Shown: positions 44,593 through 54,042, counted from the stretch's first letter. The stretch: 64,000 bases of DNA from CAKZNE01 sp040222435 (GCA_965212245.1 OZ243107.1:2232001-2296000); one strand, 5' to 3'. Numbers and translations are program-made. Notes: generated by a model from the sequence alone, not told the origin.

Positions 44593-45546
44593 TTATTTGC
44601 GGGCAATTACTTTTTCGGTAGCTTGTACAATATTAGCACTGGTAAGACCGTACTTTTCCATCAATTGATCAGGAGTACCGCTTTCACCAAATGAATCTTT
44701 TACAGCAATAAATTCCTGCGGGGCTGGTTTTTTTCTAACCAAGAGTCCTCCAACTGACTCACCGAGGCCACCATTTTGCTGGTGTTCTTCTGCAGTTACC
44801 ACACAGCCGGTTTTTTCAATAGAATTAAGGATAGCTTCTTCATCCAAAGGCTTAATGGTGTGAATGTTAATTACCTCGGCACTAATGCCACGATTCTCAA
44901 GTTCCTGACACGCTTCAAGAGCTTTCCAAACCAAATGACCAGTGGCCACAATTGTAACATCAGTACCTTCATTTAACATCACCGCTTTTCCAATTTGGAA
45001 ATCCTGATCAGGGGCAGTGAAATTAGGTACTTTTGGACGTCCGAAACGCAGATAAACCGGACCATCATATTCAGCAATGGCTTTGGTAGCGGCTTTGGTT
45101 TGATTGTAATCACAGGTATTGATAACCGTCATACCCGGTAGCATTTTCATCAGTCCAATATCTTCCAGTATTTGATGCGTGGCACCATCTTCTCCAAGTG
45201 TCAGTCCTGAGTGTGAAGCACAGATCTTCACATTTTTATCTGAATAAGCTATGGATTGACGGATCTGATCATATACCCGGCCCGTTGAAAAATTAGCGAA
45301 AGTACCGGTAAAGGGTATTTTTCCACCGATGGTAAGTCCGGCCGCAATTCCCATCATATTGGCTTCAGCAATACCCACCTGGTAAAAACGGTCAGGAAAC
45401 TGGGCTTTGAAATCACCCATTTTAAGAGAGCCGGTAAGGTCTGCACAAAGTGCTACCACATTGGGGTTGGTTTGCCCTAATTCCGTAAGTCCGGCACCAA
45501 AGCCGGAGCGTGTATCTTTTGATCCCTGATCTGTATACTCGTTCAT
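44593..45546 (-). CDS. transketolase, C-terminal half
   Basis: The 317-residue protein contains the pyrimidine-binding and C-terminal domains of transketolase: SGLTLGEDGATHQ (about 115-127), VYLRFGRPKVP and GCVVTAEEHQQNGGLG. It pairs with the N-terminal half at 46963 to make an active enzyme, moving two-carbon ketol units in the pentose phosphate pathway. Split transketolases are usual in this group. The two halves are separated by a VWA gene. Confidence 0.93.
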   Translation of the reverse strand: MNEYTDQGSKDTRSGFGAGLTELGQTNPNVVALCADLTGSLKMGDFKAQFPDRFYQVGIAEANMMGIAAGLTIGGKIPFTGTFANFSTGRVYDQIRQSIAYSDKNVKICASHSGLTLGEDGATHQILEDIGLMKMLPGMTVINTCDYNQTKAATKAIAEYDGPVYLRFGRPKVPNFTAPDQDFQIGKAVMLNEGTDVTIVATGHLVWKALEACQELENRGISAEVINIHTIKPLDEEAILNSIEKTGCVVTAEEHQQNGGLGESVGGLLVRKKPAPQEFIAVKDSFGESGTPDQLMEKYGLTSANIVQATEKVIARK

Positions 45547-45567
45547 AATTAAGTATGGCGTTTACGT

Positions 45568-46953
45568 TTAATTAAGTTTTACAATTGATGTTTTACCAGA
45601 ACTAATGTTAAATGTACGGCTTACGGAATACTCACTTTTACGCGAGGTCTTACTCCTGAACACCACTTTGTAATTACCGGGCTGCAGGGTCCATGACTGC
45701 CGGCTGTTTTCCGGATCAAGATTTATTACCCACTCCCATTTATTATTACGTTCAATCAAAATACTTCCATAGCCTGCAGCGGTGCTTGTAAAATTAACCA
45801 CGCCAGGAGGCGGAATTGCAATGGAGGTAGTTTGATTGGCATCTATAAACACATCCTTTTTCCTGTAACGGGGAAGCGTTAATATTTCAAGGTCATACCT
45901 GCCGGTGAGGTATTTCTGAACGGAATTGAAATCCTGGATATGTAATATTTCAGATTGACCACTTTGCCTTATAATACACTGTAGGTTTTTATAACCTCCC
46001 CGTACATTACTCATTTTAAGGTCCAGACTCCCCCGTGCCAGTCGCAGTCCAATAATATTGTGTTTTCCCGGGGCTATGCGAATGCTGTCCTTATGTGCTT
46101 CCGGCAGTGAATGTACGGTCATGTCATACACCACTAAGGGATCAAGATGAATAGTATCCGGGTTGCCCAATTCATTAAGGGTATGTACAATCTGCTTAGC
46201 CACGGCTCCGCTCGTACGGTTGTAAAAGGTAATAACTACATCAGTTTCTGTAGGAAAGTTGTTGCCATCCAGTAAATTAACCTGGGCAGAAGTATTGTCC
46301 AAAGCCTGAGAAATAACCACGCCCAATACGGTAGCAAAGGTTTCTTCATCTGCTGCATCGTAATAAGTGCCTACACAGTCAAAGGTTTGTCTGAAATTTT
46401 TATCCAGGCCAATACCTATTACAAAGGGCTTGAGTGCAATACCTTTTTTCTGTAATTGTCGTGATGCGGCACAGGGGTCTTCATCGCAAGATTCTACACC
46501 ATCTGTAATTAAAATTATAATATTCCTGCAATTATTACATTCCGTAAAATCAAAAGCGGCCCTTTGTAAAGACCGGGCTATAGGGGTGGTGCCTTTAGGG
46601 GAGATGGACCGGATTACCTTTTTTATTTTTCCGATGTTGCGGTTTCCAAAAGGCACTTCCAGCCGCGTATCATTACAATCCTGTGGAGGTACCGGTTTTT
46701 GATGGCCATACACTCTAAGGGCCAGCTGAAAGCTTCGGGTATCGAGGCTCTCCAGGCTGTCCAGCATTTTGATCATTAATTGTTGTGCAATATCAATTTT
46801 ACGTCCGCTTTGCCAGCGGGCATACATACTTTGCGAACCATCAAAAACGAATAATATGCGCGTTAGTGTTTCGTCTTCACGCTCTTGTTGTGCAAAAAGA
46901 CTACTACTCCCCAAAAAGAGCAGTATCAGAGTTATGTAACCGTATTTATACAA
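45568..46953 (-). CDS. secreted VWA-domain protein
   Basis: This 461-residue protein has a signal peptide (1-21, SLFAQ). Its von Willebrand A domain (about 30-225) has a complete MIDAS: DGSQS at 38-42, the conserved Thr in PKGTTPI, and Asp in LITDGVES. Beta-rich domains follow (about 230-461). A Cys-rich segment (ECNNCRN, CDEDPC) suggests disulfides, so it is exported. It lies between the transketolase halves with gaps of 9 and 21 bp, so it is probably cotranscribed with them. The function is unknown. Confidence 0.85.
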   Translation of the reverse strand: MYKYGYITLILLFLGSSSLFAQQEREDETLTRILFVFDGSQSMYARWQSGRKIDIAQQLMIKMLDSLESLDTRSFQLALRVYGHQKPVPPQDCNDTRLEVPFGNRNIGKIKKVIRSISPKGTTPIARSLQRAAFDFTECNNCRNIIILITDGVESCDEDPCAASRQLQKKGIALKPFVIGIGLDKNFRQTFDCVGTYYDAADEETFATVLGVVISQALDNTSAQVNLLDGNNFPTETDVVITFYNRTSGAVAKQIVHTLNELGNPDTIHLDPLVVYDMTVHSLPEAHKDSIRIAPGKHNIIGLRLARGSLDLKMSNVRGGYKNLQCIIRQSGQSEILHIQDFNSVQKYLTGRYDLEILTLPRYRKKDVFIDANQTTSIAIPPPGVVNFTSTAAGYGSILIERNNKWEWVINLDPENSRQSWTLQPGNYKVVFRSKTSRKSEYSVSRTFNISSGKTSIVKLN

Positions 46954-46962
46954 CCGATAATT

Positions 46963-47811
46963 TTAGTAGTCACCGAGGGTTTCTTCCAGCTGCCCGAGCG
47001 CTGAAGCCAGTTGATCATCACTTGGGGCAATACCATGCCATTCATGAGTTCCTTCCATAAAATCCACTCCGCTGCCCATAGCTGTTTGCATCACTATCAT
47101 TACGGGTTTTCCATTTCCCAGACGGGTTTTTGCTTCAGTAAGCCCGTTTATCACCTGCGTCATATCATTACCATTTTCAATGTGCATAACATCCCAGCCA
47201 AACGTTTCAAACTTGGCGCCAATACTACCCAGAGACATTACGTCTTCGGTACTGCCATCAATTTGCTGACCATTGGCATCTACGGTACAAATCAGGTTAT
47301 CCACACCATGATTAGGTGCAAACATAGCGGCTTCCCATATCTGGCCCTCTTGTAACTCACCATCACCATGCAGGGTGAAAACAGTACCAGGGTCATTATT
47401 TAATTTTTTAGTGAGCGCGGCTCCAATGGCTACTGACATGCCCTGTCCCAGGGAACCAGAAGCTACTCTTACACCGGGCAGACCTTCATGAGTGGTAGGG
47501 TGTCCCTGAAGTCGGGAATTCAGCTTACGGAAAGTTTCCAATTCTGCGGTTTCAAAATAACCACTGCGGCTGAGTACGCTGTAGAACACCGGGCTGATAT
47601 GGCCGTTGGAGAGAAAGAAGAGATCTTCACCTTCACCATCCATATTGAAATTATCAGAATTGTGATTCATGATTTCAAAATAGAGGGCCACCAGGAAATC
47701 AGTACACCCCAGAGAACCTCCCGGGTGACCGGATTGTGCACCGTGTACCATTCGTACAATATCTCTGCGTACCTGAGAAGCAGTTTGTGTAAGGCTAGCT
47801 ATATCGCTCAT
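46963..47811 (-). CDS. transketolase, N-terminal half
   Basis: The 282-residue protein is the thiamine-diphosphate-binding domain: SGHPGGSLGCTDFLVALYF near 27-45, PGVRVASGSLGQG, and GDGELQEGQIWEA with the Mg/ThDP motif. It needs the C-terminal partner at 44593. A CAAAAGTA -7 like element lies at 47838-47845. It is the first gene of a three-gene unit with the VWA protein and the C-half. Confidence 0.93.
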   Translation of the reverse strand: MSDIASLTQTASQVRRDIVRMVHGAQSGHPGGSLGCTDFLVALYFEIMNHNSDNFNMDGEGEDLFFLSNGHISPVFYSVLSRSGYFETAELETFRKLNSRLQGHPTTHEGLPGVRVASGSLGQGMSVAIGAALTKKLNNDPGTVFTLHGDGELQEGQIWEAAMFAPNHGVDNLICTVDANGQQIDGSTEDVMSLGSIGAKFETFGWDVMHIENGNDMTQVINGLTEAKTRLGNGKPVMIVMQTAMGSGVDFMEGTHEWHGIAPSDDQLASALGQLEETLGDY

Positions 47812-47950
47812 AGTTTGTTCAAAAAATAAAGTCGCGACAAAAGTAGAATTTACCTTAGGGCTTCTAAAGCTTTTGTGAATAAAAAATGAAAAGGCTCATG
47901 TGCCTGAGGCTGAGAAGATCCACCAGAGATTTCACAATTACGGCAGAGTG

Positions 47951-47981
47951 TTGTATAATATAAAGGAGAGTATTACTTTTG
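47951..47981 (+). promoter_or_regulatory. promoter of the rpsF operon
   Basis: TTG at 47951-47953 and TACTTTTG at 47974-47981 are 20 bp apart, a full Bacteroidota promoter match. The expected start site is followed directly by a small hairpin (CTCCCT/AGGGAG, 47984-47999) in the roughly 45-nt rpsF leader. Confidence 0.78.
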
Positions 47982-48031
47982 CCCTCCCTTTTTAGGGAGC
48001 AATAAGTTATTAAAAACTAAATTATTAACGA

Positions 48032-48367
48032 ATGAATCAGTACGAAACCGTTTTCATTATGAATCCCGTCTTATCTGATGAACAGGTAAGGGAAACGGTA
48101 GAAAAGTTTAAAGGCCTTCTTGAAAGCAAGGATGGCAAGGTGCTGGCCGAAGAGAATTGGGGGCTGCGCAAGCTGGCTTACCCGATCCAGCACAAAAGGA
48201 GTGGTTTTTATCATTTACTCGAGTTTCAGGTACCTGGTGAGGTAATTGAAAACATGGAAGTTGAAATGAAACGTGATGAGCGTATTATGCGCTTTTTGAC
48301 CGTACGTATGGACAAACATCATGTTGAGTTTGCTGCCAAGAGAAGAAAAAAAATGCAAAAAGCTTAA
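48032..48367 (+). CDS. rpsF: 30S ribosomal protein S6
   Basis: The 111-residue protein begins MNQYETVFIMNPVLSDEQV and has the conserved WGLRKLAYPIQHKRSG and MKRDERIMRFLTVR segments. It binds 16S rRNA with S18. It is first in the rpsF-rpsR-rplI operon, with rpsR starting 12 bp after its stop. Confidence 0.98.
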   Translation: MNQYETVFIMNPVLSDEQVRETVEKFKGLLESKDGKVLAEENWGLRKLAYPIQHKRSGFYHLLEFQVPGEVIENMEVEMKRDERIMRFLTVRMDKHHVEFAAKRRKKMQKA

Positions 48368-48379
48368 AATTTTTAGATC

Positions 48380-48667
48380 ATGAGTGAATTAGAAACAGGC
48401 TCCAACCAGTCCGAAATAAGATATCTGCAACCCCTTAGTATCGATACCGGTAAAAGGGAAAAATACGATCGTTTTAAGAGATACGGTCTGAAGTATGTAG
48501 ATTATAAAGATACCAACTTCCTTACCCAGTTTGTAAATGAACAAGGTAAGATCCTTCCTCGTAGAATTACCGGAACTTCTTTGAAGTACCAACGTAAAGT
48601 ATCAACCGCTATTAAGCGTGCACGCCATTTGGCCCTGATGCCTTATGTAACTGATAACCTTAAATAA
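48380..48667 (+). CDS. rpsR: 30S ribosomal protein S18
   Basis: The 95-residue protein has an N-terminal extension of about 25 residues (SELETGSNQSEIRYLQ) not in the E. coli protein. The S18 core follows with DYKDTNFLTQFVNEQGKI, LPRRITGTSLKYQRKV and AIKRARHLALMPYV. It works with S6 on the platform of the 30S subunit. Confidence 0.97.
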   Translation: MSELETGSNQSEIRYLQPLSIDTGKREKYDRFKRYGLKYVDYKDTNFLTQFVNEQGKILPRRITGTSLKYQRKVSTAIKRARHLALMPYVTDNLK

Positions 48668-48678
48668 TCTGAGTTGCT

Positions 48679-49137
48679 ATGGAATTGATTTTAAAACAAG
48701 ACGTAGAAAACCTGGGCTATAAGGATGATGTTGTAACCGTGAAAAATGGTTATGGTCGCAATTACCTTATACCTTACGGACACGCTACCTTAGCTACACC
48801 TGGTGCCAAAAAAATGCTGCAAGAAAACCTGAAGCAACGCAAGCACAAGGAAGCCAAGGAAATTGAAGATGCTCAGAAAACTGCAGAAGCACTGAAAGAA
48901 CTTGAAGTTCGCTTGGTAGCTAAAGTAGGTAAGGGTAACAAGCTGTTTGGTTCTATTAACAACGCTGATCTTGCTGATGAACTGGCTAAAGCCGGACATC
49001 ATATAGATCGTAAGTATATCCAGATCCAGGGTGGTGCTATTAAAGCTACCGGGCCTTATGATGCTCAGATTCGTCTGCACCGTGAGGTGATCGTGGATTT
49101 TAACTTTGAAGTAGTTGGAGAGTCCGGGCAGATGTAA
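48679..49137 (+). CDS. rplI: 50S ribosomal protein L9
   Basis: The 152-residue protein has the N-terminal RNA-binding domain (LGYKDDVVTVKNGYGRNYLIP), a long connecting helix and the C-terminal domain with KLFGSINNADLADEL. A strong terminator follows immediately, closing the operon. Confidence 0.98.
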   Translation: MELILKQDVENLGYKDDVVTVKNGYGRNYLIPYGHATLATPGAKKMLQENLKQRKHKEAKEIEDAQKTAEALKELEVRLVAKVGKGNKLFGSINNADLADELAKAGHHIDRKYIQIQGGAIKATGPYDAQIRLHREVIVDFNFEVVGESGQM

Positions 49138-49160
49138 TAACCCGAATTTGAACAATATAA

Positions 49161-49186
49161 AAGGCCCGGTTTTAACCGGGCCTTTT
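49161..49186 (+). terminator. intrinsic terminator of the rpsF operon
   Basis: A perfect hairpin with GGCCCGGTT / AACCGGGCC arms and a short TT loop is followed by TTTT and preceded by AAAA, about 24 bp after rplI. Confidence 0.9.
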
Positions 49187-49265
49187 CATTTATGTCTGTC
49201 CTCTGAATTAAGTTGAGACCATATGGACTTATTATGTCAACCAATTCAAGAATAAGAGGAGGTTT

Positions 49266-49865
49266 TTAATTGATTCCCCGCTGCTTATTAATTTCGTCCT
49301 GAAGTTGTCTTCTTAATTTTTGCTCTCTTTCCAGTGAGCGCTTTTTATAGTCTGCAAATTCTTCTTCTACATCCTCTAGGTTTTCCTTTGCCTGTTTGCT
49401 GGCTATACTACTGTTTCTGAACCGCAGCAGAAAAATCAGTACCAGGGCAGTTAGCAGCCCTACCAAACCCCACATTACAAAGCGGTAGGTATTCTTTTCA
49501 GTAGCTACCCCCAATAAAGCCATGCTATTTTTTTCTTCGTTTACTCTGGTGAGGCTGTCTTGGGTAGTTTTTAGTTTTTGGCGGAGATTATTGATCTCAG
49601 AACTTTGTTGTTCAATGGTGTTTTGAAGCCGGACCTGCATCTCTGCCTGCTGTGTGAGACTATCTGTAATATGACTTTGCATTTTAGTCAGCAGCGTTTT
49701 CTTAATCACTTTATAGTCTTGGTAATCATTGGATTTATCCACCAGGTATTCAAATTGCTCCTTTAAGGACCCACTATCCAATGAGGCCTCATTATCCTGT
49801 GCAGAGATTTGATTGCAATGGCAAAACCATAGGAGGAGCGATGCCAACAAAAAAGTTTTTTTCAT
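49266..49865 (-). CDS. membrane coiled-coil protein of unknown function
   Basis: The 199-residue protein has a signal peptide (about 1-22), a periplasmic coiled coil (about 60-115), one membrane helix (129-148), and a basic cytoplasmic coiled coil (about 152-195). In Flavobacteriia, homologues with the YQDYKVIKKTLLTKMQ motif are, as I recall, often mislabelled tRNA (guanine-N1)-methyltransferase; nothing here resembles TrmD. The function is unknown. Confidence 0.75.
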   Translation of the reverse strand: MKKTFLLASLLLWFCHCNQISAQDNEASLDSGSLKEQFEYLVDKSNDYQDYKVIKKTLLTKMQSHITDSLTQQAEMQVRLQNTIEQQSSEINNLRQKLKTTQDSLTRVNEEKNSMALLGVATEKNTYRFVMWGLVGLLTALVLIFLLRFRNSSIASKQAKENLEDVEEEFADYKKRSLEREQKLRRQLQDEINKQRGIN

Positions 49866-50019
49866 ATATTTTGGTAAGTTTCAATACATAATTCATCCGA
49901 AGAAATACACCGGATGGGTATAACATTTTATAGTTGGTGGGAGGTGAGTGCGTAAATGTGTAGTTCTGTTCAACAGAATTACACTTACCTCTGCAAAAGT
50001 AGTTTTATAGCGGTAAAAC

Positions 50020-50271
50020 TCAAACGGAAATACTTTTTAGTTTTCTTAAAGGAACAACTAATTTCAGTACAGACCATTTTCCATTCAAAGAACAAACTTT
50101 TACATCTGCCAAGTCTCTTTCTATGGTAATCGCCCATATCAGGTTTTCATGCAGTTCACTGGTTTTGCCTGAACTCTTCTTAAACCATTGAAGCATATTC
50201 TTCGGGGCATTAATCAAAGCATAGCGAAAATGATCTTTATAACCGAGCTTTTGATATACTGGCTTATTCAT
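50020..50271 (-). CDS. shortened DUF3052-like protein
   Basis: This 83-residue protein aligns, from recalled family sequences, to the first 30 residues of DUF3052 (KLGYKDHFRYALINAPKN) and then directly to its C-terminal segment (WFKKSSGKTSELHEN, DLADVKVCSLNGKWSVLKLV). Roughly 45-60 central residues are absent while the frame stays open. It could be an internally deleted but translated protein or an early pseudogene. It overlaps the upstream permease gene stop by 8 bp, so they share a transcript. Confidence 0.6.
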   Translation of the reverse strand: MNKPVYQKLGYKDHFRYALINAPKNMLQWFKKSSGKTSELHENLIWAITIERDLADVKVCSLNGKWSVLKLVVPLRKLKSISV

Positions 50272-51508
50272 AGCGCAATGATTCGATAGGATCCAGGCGT
50301 GAGGCTTTATAAGCCGGGTACAGACCGGAAATAAGACCTACCACAAAACACAGAGCTATAGAAGCCATGATCCATTGCCAGGGTACTATAAACTGGCCAT
50401 CAAACATCATGGAAGTAAGATTGCCAATTAAAATACCCAGGATGATACCGGCTACCCCCCCCAACAGACATATAATAATAGCCTCGGTAAGAAATTGTCT
50501 TCGGATTACGATAGACTTGGCACCAATTGCTTTCCGAATACCGATCTCACGAGTTCTTTCAGTTACCGATACCAACATAATATTCATAAGAGCAATGGCT
50601 GCCCCAAAAAGAGTAATGGCTCCAATAAGAACTGCGGCCAGGGTAACATATTCCAGTTTTTCAAGCAGTGTTTCCGAAAGACTGTCGCTCTTTATAATTC
50701 CGAAGTTAGACTTCTCCCTGGGTTTTAATCTGCGCACCTTACGCATTACTATGGTAGCTTCTTCAACTGATTTTTCCAGAGAGCCTCCATTGGGCGCCAT
50801 TACACTCACCGAAAAACTCTGGCTGGAACGACTAAATTGCGAGCGGGCTTTTGATATGGGGATAAAAACCGATTTATCGCCACCAAAGCCCATAGCACTG
50901 CCTTTTTCCTTAAGCAAGCCGACCACCTTATATCGAGTACCACCAATTTCAATAAACTCGCCTACCGGGTCTTTAGATTTAAAAATCTGATCCTTAACCT
51001 CTTGGCCAATCAGAGCAATAGGGCTGGCTAATGCCACGTCTGAGGCTGTAATATTTCGGCCATCCTCAATTTCATATCCACCGGTTTTTACATAATTCTC
51101 ATCCGAAGCCCAAATGGCAATATTGGGATTGGTCTTTTCATTCTTATGCGTTACTTCAGCTATGCCCGAAGCAATATAGGATACGCTTACCGTTCCTTCC
51201 TGCCTTGGGAACTTATTCTTGAACTCCAGGGCTTCATAATAAGATATAGGAGCAAAGATCTGGGGCTTTTTACCGTTTTGCCCAATTTGAATATCAGACT
51301 GTACATTTCGTATGGTAAAAGTATTTGCTCCCATTAAAGCAAACTGCCCGGTAAGTGACGCTTTGATCACGTCAATAGAGGTTAAAATACCTACCAAGGC
51401 CATGATGCCGATGGCGATAATGAGTCCGGTAAGTATGGTGCGGAGCATCTGGCTTCTCACGGATTGTAGTGATATCCGTATGTTTTCAAATAAAACCCCG
51501 TTTTTCAT
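50264..51508 (-). CDS. MacB-type ABC transporter permease
   Basis: The 414-residue protein has the FtsX/MacB layout. An N-terminal membrane helix (about 24-44) is followed by a large periplasmic domain (about 50-280) and three C-terminal membrane helices (about 290-312, 342-365 and 378-400), with ERTREIGIRKAIGAKS before the second. It exports substrates or works as a mechanotransmitter with an ATPase not encoded nearby. The shortened DUF3052 gene overlaps its end. Confidence 0.9.
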   Translation of the reverse strand: MKNGVLFENIRISLQSVRSQMLRTILTGLIIAIGIMALVGILTSIDVIKASLTGQFALMGANTFTIRNVQSDIQIGQNGKKPQIFAPISYYEALEFKNKFPRQEGTVSVSYIASGIAEVTHKNEKTNPNIAIWASDENYVKTGGYEIEDGRNITASDVALASPIALIGQEVKDQIFKSKDPVGEFIEIGGTRYKVVGLLKEKGSAMGFGGDKSVFIPISKARSQFSRSSQSFSVSVMAPNGGSLEKSVEEATIVMRKVRRLKPREKSNFGIIKSDSLSETLLEKLEYVTLAAVLIGAITLFGAAIALMNIMLVSVTERTREIGIRKAIGAKSIVIRRQFLTEAIIICLLGGVAGIILGILIGNLTSMMFDGQFIVPWQWIMASIALCFVVGLISGLYPAYKASRLDPIESLRYE

Positions 51509-51573
51509 AGTGTGATTAAGAAGGTCTAAATTATCAATTCTTACACGAAAAAGACCTGCTATTTTTGCAGAAT

Positions 51574-54042
51574 ATGAAGAAGCTATTGGTGATAGGTTGG
51601 GACGCAGCTGACTGGCAGGTTATTGAACCGCTTATGCAGGAAGGTAAAATGCCGGCTTTACAACGCTTGGTAAAATCCGGGATAAGGGGAAATATTGCTA
51701 CACTTAATCCACCTTTAAGCCCTATGCTGTGGACTTCCATAGCTACTTCTAGAAGAGCTTATGACCACGGTATTCACGGCTTTGTTGAGGTTGATCATGA
51801 TAAGGGACAGGTAAAACCGGTGCAGGCAACCTCTCGTAAGGCCCCGGCATTCTGGAATATCCTGAACCAGGCTGGTCTCAAAACCAATGTGATCAATTGG
51901 TGGCCATCGCACCCGGCTGAAAAACTGAATGGTGTGTGTGTGTCCAATGCATTACATCAAAAAGCCCCGGCTACGGGAGAAGAATGGTTGGTGGAAAAAG
52001 GCTTTGTCTTTCCCGAAAACCTGGCTGAAACATTTAAAAAGCTCAGACTTCACCCATCAGAACTTACCTTAAACCATATAGAACCTTTTGTAGCTGCTGC
52101 CGCTGAACTGGATCCTGAAAAAGATAAAGTGCTTAAGCCATTAATGCGGGTGTTAGCACATTGTAGTTCTGTACATAACGCAGCTACCTGGTGTCTTGAG
52201 AACACAGAATGGGATGTTACAGCTGTGTATTATGAAGCCATTGATCACTTTAGTCATCTGGCCATGAAATACCATCCACCCAGGCAAAAGGGAATTGATG
52301 AAAAAGAATATCAATTGTATAAAGGCGTGGTAGAAGCGGCCTACCGCTTTCATGATATGATGCTGGAGCGATTACTGGATCTGGCGGGTGAAGAGTGTCA
52401 TATACTACTGGTTTCAGATCACGGTTTTCAGTCAGGTAAATTGCGGGCGGTTGAGCTTCCGGACGTGTCAGCAGCTCCAGCGCTCGAGCACCGGAAGTAT
52501 GGCGTATTTGTGGCCACGGGACCAGACTTTAAGGCTGGAGAAAAGGTATATGGTACTTCATTATTAGATATTACCCCTACTATTCTGCACCTTTTTGATT
52601 TACCGGTGGGTGAGGATATGGAAGGTAAAGTACGGCAGGACCTTTGGAAACATCCTCACGAGCCAGGCTCTATACCCGGATGGGACGCTGTGACGGATGC
52701 CCCTCAGTTTCTTGAAACTACTAACTTTTCAGATAAAGCCATGCTGGAGGAATTAAGGGAGATGGGGTATATAGACCTGCCTGAAAATGATAAAGTAAAG
52801 GCTGTGAAAATGGAATTGGACTATAACCTTTGTTTGAGCATGGTAGATGGAAACCGGCTTGAGCAGGCCAGGGAAAAGGCTCTGGAGTTATACAGAATAT
52901 ATGAAGATGGCCGTAGCGCTATTTTGTTGGCGGATATCTTACTGAAACTGGGAGAATATAATCAATTAGCTAAACACCTTGAGGAATTACGTCCTCTTAA
53001 TGAGAATCACCCCCAACTCATATTTCTGGGTGCTTTACAGCATTTATATACCGGTAAAATAGCCGAAGCTATTAATGGGTTTAAAGAACTTGAAAATGCC
53101 GGAGCCCATTCTGTGCAACTGTATAATGAGATAGGAAAAGCCTTCTTACTAAGTTCCAAACCGGATAAAGCCATACTTTACTTCCGTAAATCATTGACAT
53201 TGGACAACGAAAATGCAACCGCCCTGAGCGGTTCAGGACAGTGTTTGGTGGAAAGCGGAAAATACAATGAAGCCATTCTCCTTTTGGAACGTAGCTTACA
53301 ACAGCTCTTTTATCAACCACAGGTACACTATCTGTTAGGGGTTTGTTTTGAAAAAACCGGACGGAGAGAAGAGGCAATTTTGGCGTTAAAACTATGTTTG
53401 AAGCAGGCTCCCAAGCATCAAAAGGCCGGTCCGTTTCTTCAGGATATTATCGGAACTGAACAGACCATTGCAGAGGAGATTATCATCGTATCAGGTTTGC
53501 CGCGTAGCGGAACCAGTTTGATGATGCAGATGCTGGAGGCTGGAGGTCTCCAGATCCTTTCGGATCACAGCCGGAATAAGGATGAGCACAATCCGGCTGG
53601 CTACCTGGAATATGAACCGGTAAAGCGATTGGGTATAGAGGCCGGCTGGATCAGTGGGGCCAGGGGCAAAGTATTAAAAGTAATTTCACCACTGCTTCGG
53701 TACCTCCCATCAAGTGAGAAGTATAGAATAATACGCATGCAAAGACCGTTAACAGAAGTTGTGGTTTCTCAGCGTGTAATGCAGGGAGAGGAAAAACAAA
53801 ATATAATGAAGAACTTCCCTTTTCAACATGCCGCTAACCTTCAAAAAGAAGAAGAGCAAACCACTATTTGGCTGGATCAGCAACCCAATATCCATGTATT
53901 GGAAACGGAGTATCATGATTGCCTTGAAAACCCGGACGAAATAATGGAGAAGGTAGCAAGCTTTTTAAAGCGTAATATTGCCGTTCAAAATGCTTCAGAT
54001 AAGGTAAACCCAAAGCTTTACCGCAATATGTTGGGCAAATAG
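51574..54042 (+). CDS. phosphohydrolase-TPR-sulfotransferase fusion protein
   Basis: This 822-residue three-part protein has an alkaline-phosphatase-superfamily (type I phosphodiesterase) domain at about 1-400. Metal ligands are in VIGWDAADW and SDHGFQSG, and the nucleophile region is LSPMLWTSIATS. A TPR solenoid follows at about 410-620 (ENATALSGSGQCLVESGKYN, PQVHYLLGVCFEKTGRREEA). A C-terminal P-loop sulfotransferase-like domain at about 630-822 has SGLPRSGTSLMMQML and MQRPLTEVV. No signal peptide is seen, so it is probably cytoplasmic. A TATTTTTG -7 element lies 6 bp before the ATG. The biological role is unknown. Confidence 0.85.
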   Translation: MKKLLVIGWDAADWQVIEPLMQEGKMPALQRLVKSGIRGNIATLNPPLSPMLWTSIATSRRAYDHGIHGFVEVDHDKGQVKPVQATSRKAPAFWNILNQAGLKTNVINWWPSHPAEKLNGVCVSNALHQKAPATGEEWLVEKGFVFPENLAETFKKLRLHPSELTLNHIEPFVAAAAELDPEKDKVLKPLMRVLAHCSSVHNAATWCLENTEWDVTAVYYEAIDHFSHLAMKYHPPRQKGIDEKEYQLYKGVVEAAYRFHDMMLERLLDLAGEECHILLVSDHGFQSGKLRAVELPDVSAAPALEHRKYGVFVATGPDFKAGEKVYGTSLLDITPTILHLFDLPVGEDMEGKVRQDLWKHPHEPGSIPGWDAVTDAPQFLETTNFSDKAMLEELREMGYIDLPENDKVKAVKMELDYNLCLSMVDGNRLEQAREKALELYRIYEDGRSAILLADILLKLGEYNQLAKHLEELRPLNENHPQLIFLGALQHLYTGKIAEAINGFKELENAGAHSVQLYNEIGKAFLLSSKPDKAILYFRKSLTLDNENATALSGSGQCLVESGKYNEAILLLERSLQQLFYQPQVHYLLGVCFEKTGRREEAILALKLCLKQAPKHQKAGPFLQDIIGTEQTIAEEIIIVSGLPRSGTSLMMQMLEAGGLQILSDHSRNKDEHNPAGYLEYEPVKRLGIEAGWISGARGKVLKVISPLLRYLPSSEKYRIIRMQRPLTEVVVSQRVMQGEEKQNIMKNFPFQHAANLQKEEEQTTIWLDQQPNIHVLETEYHDCLENPDEIMEKVASFLKRNIAVQNASDKVNPKLYRNMLGK

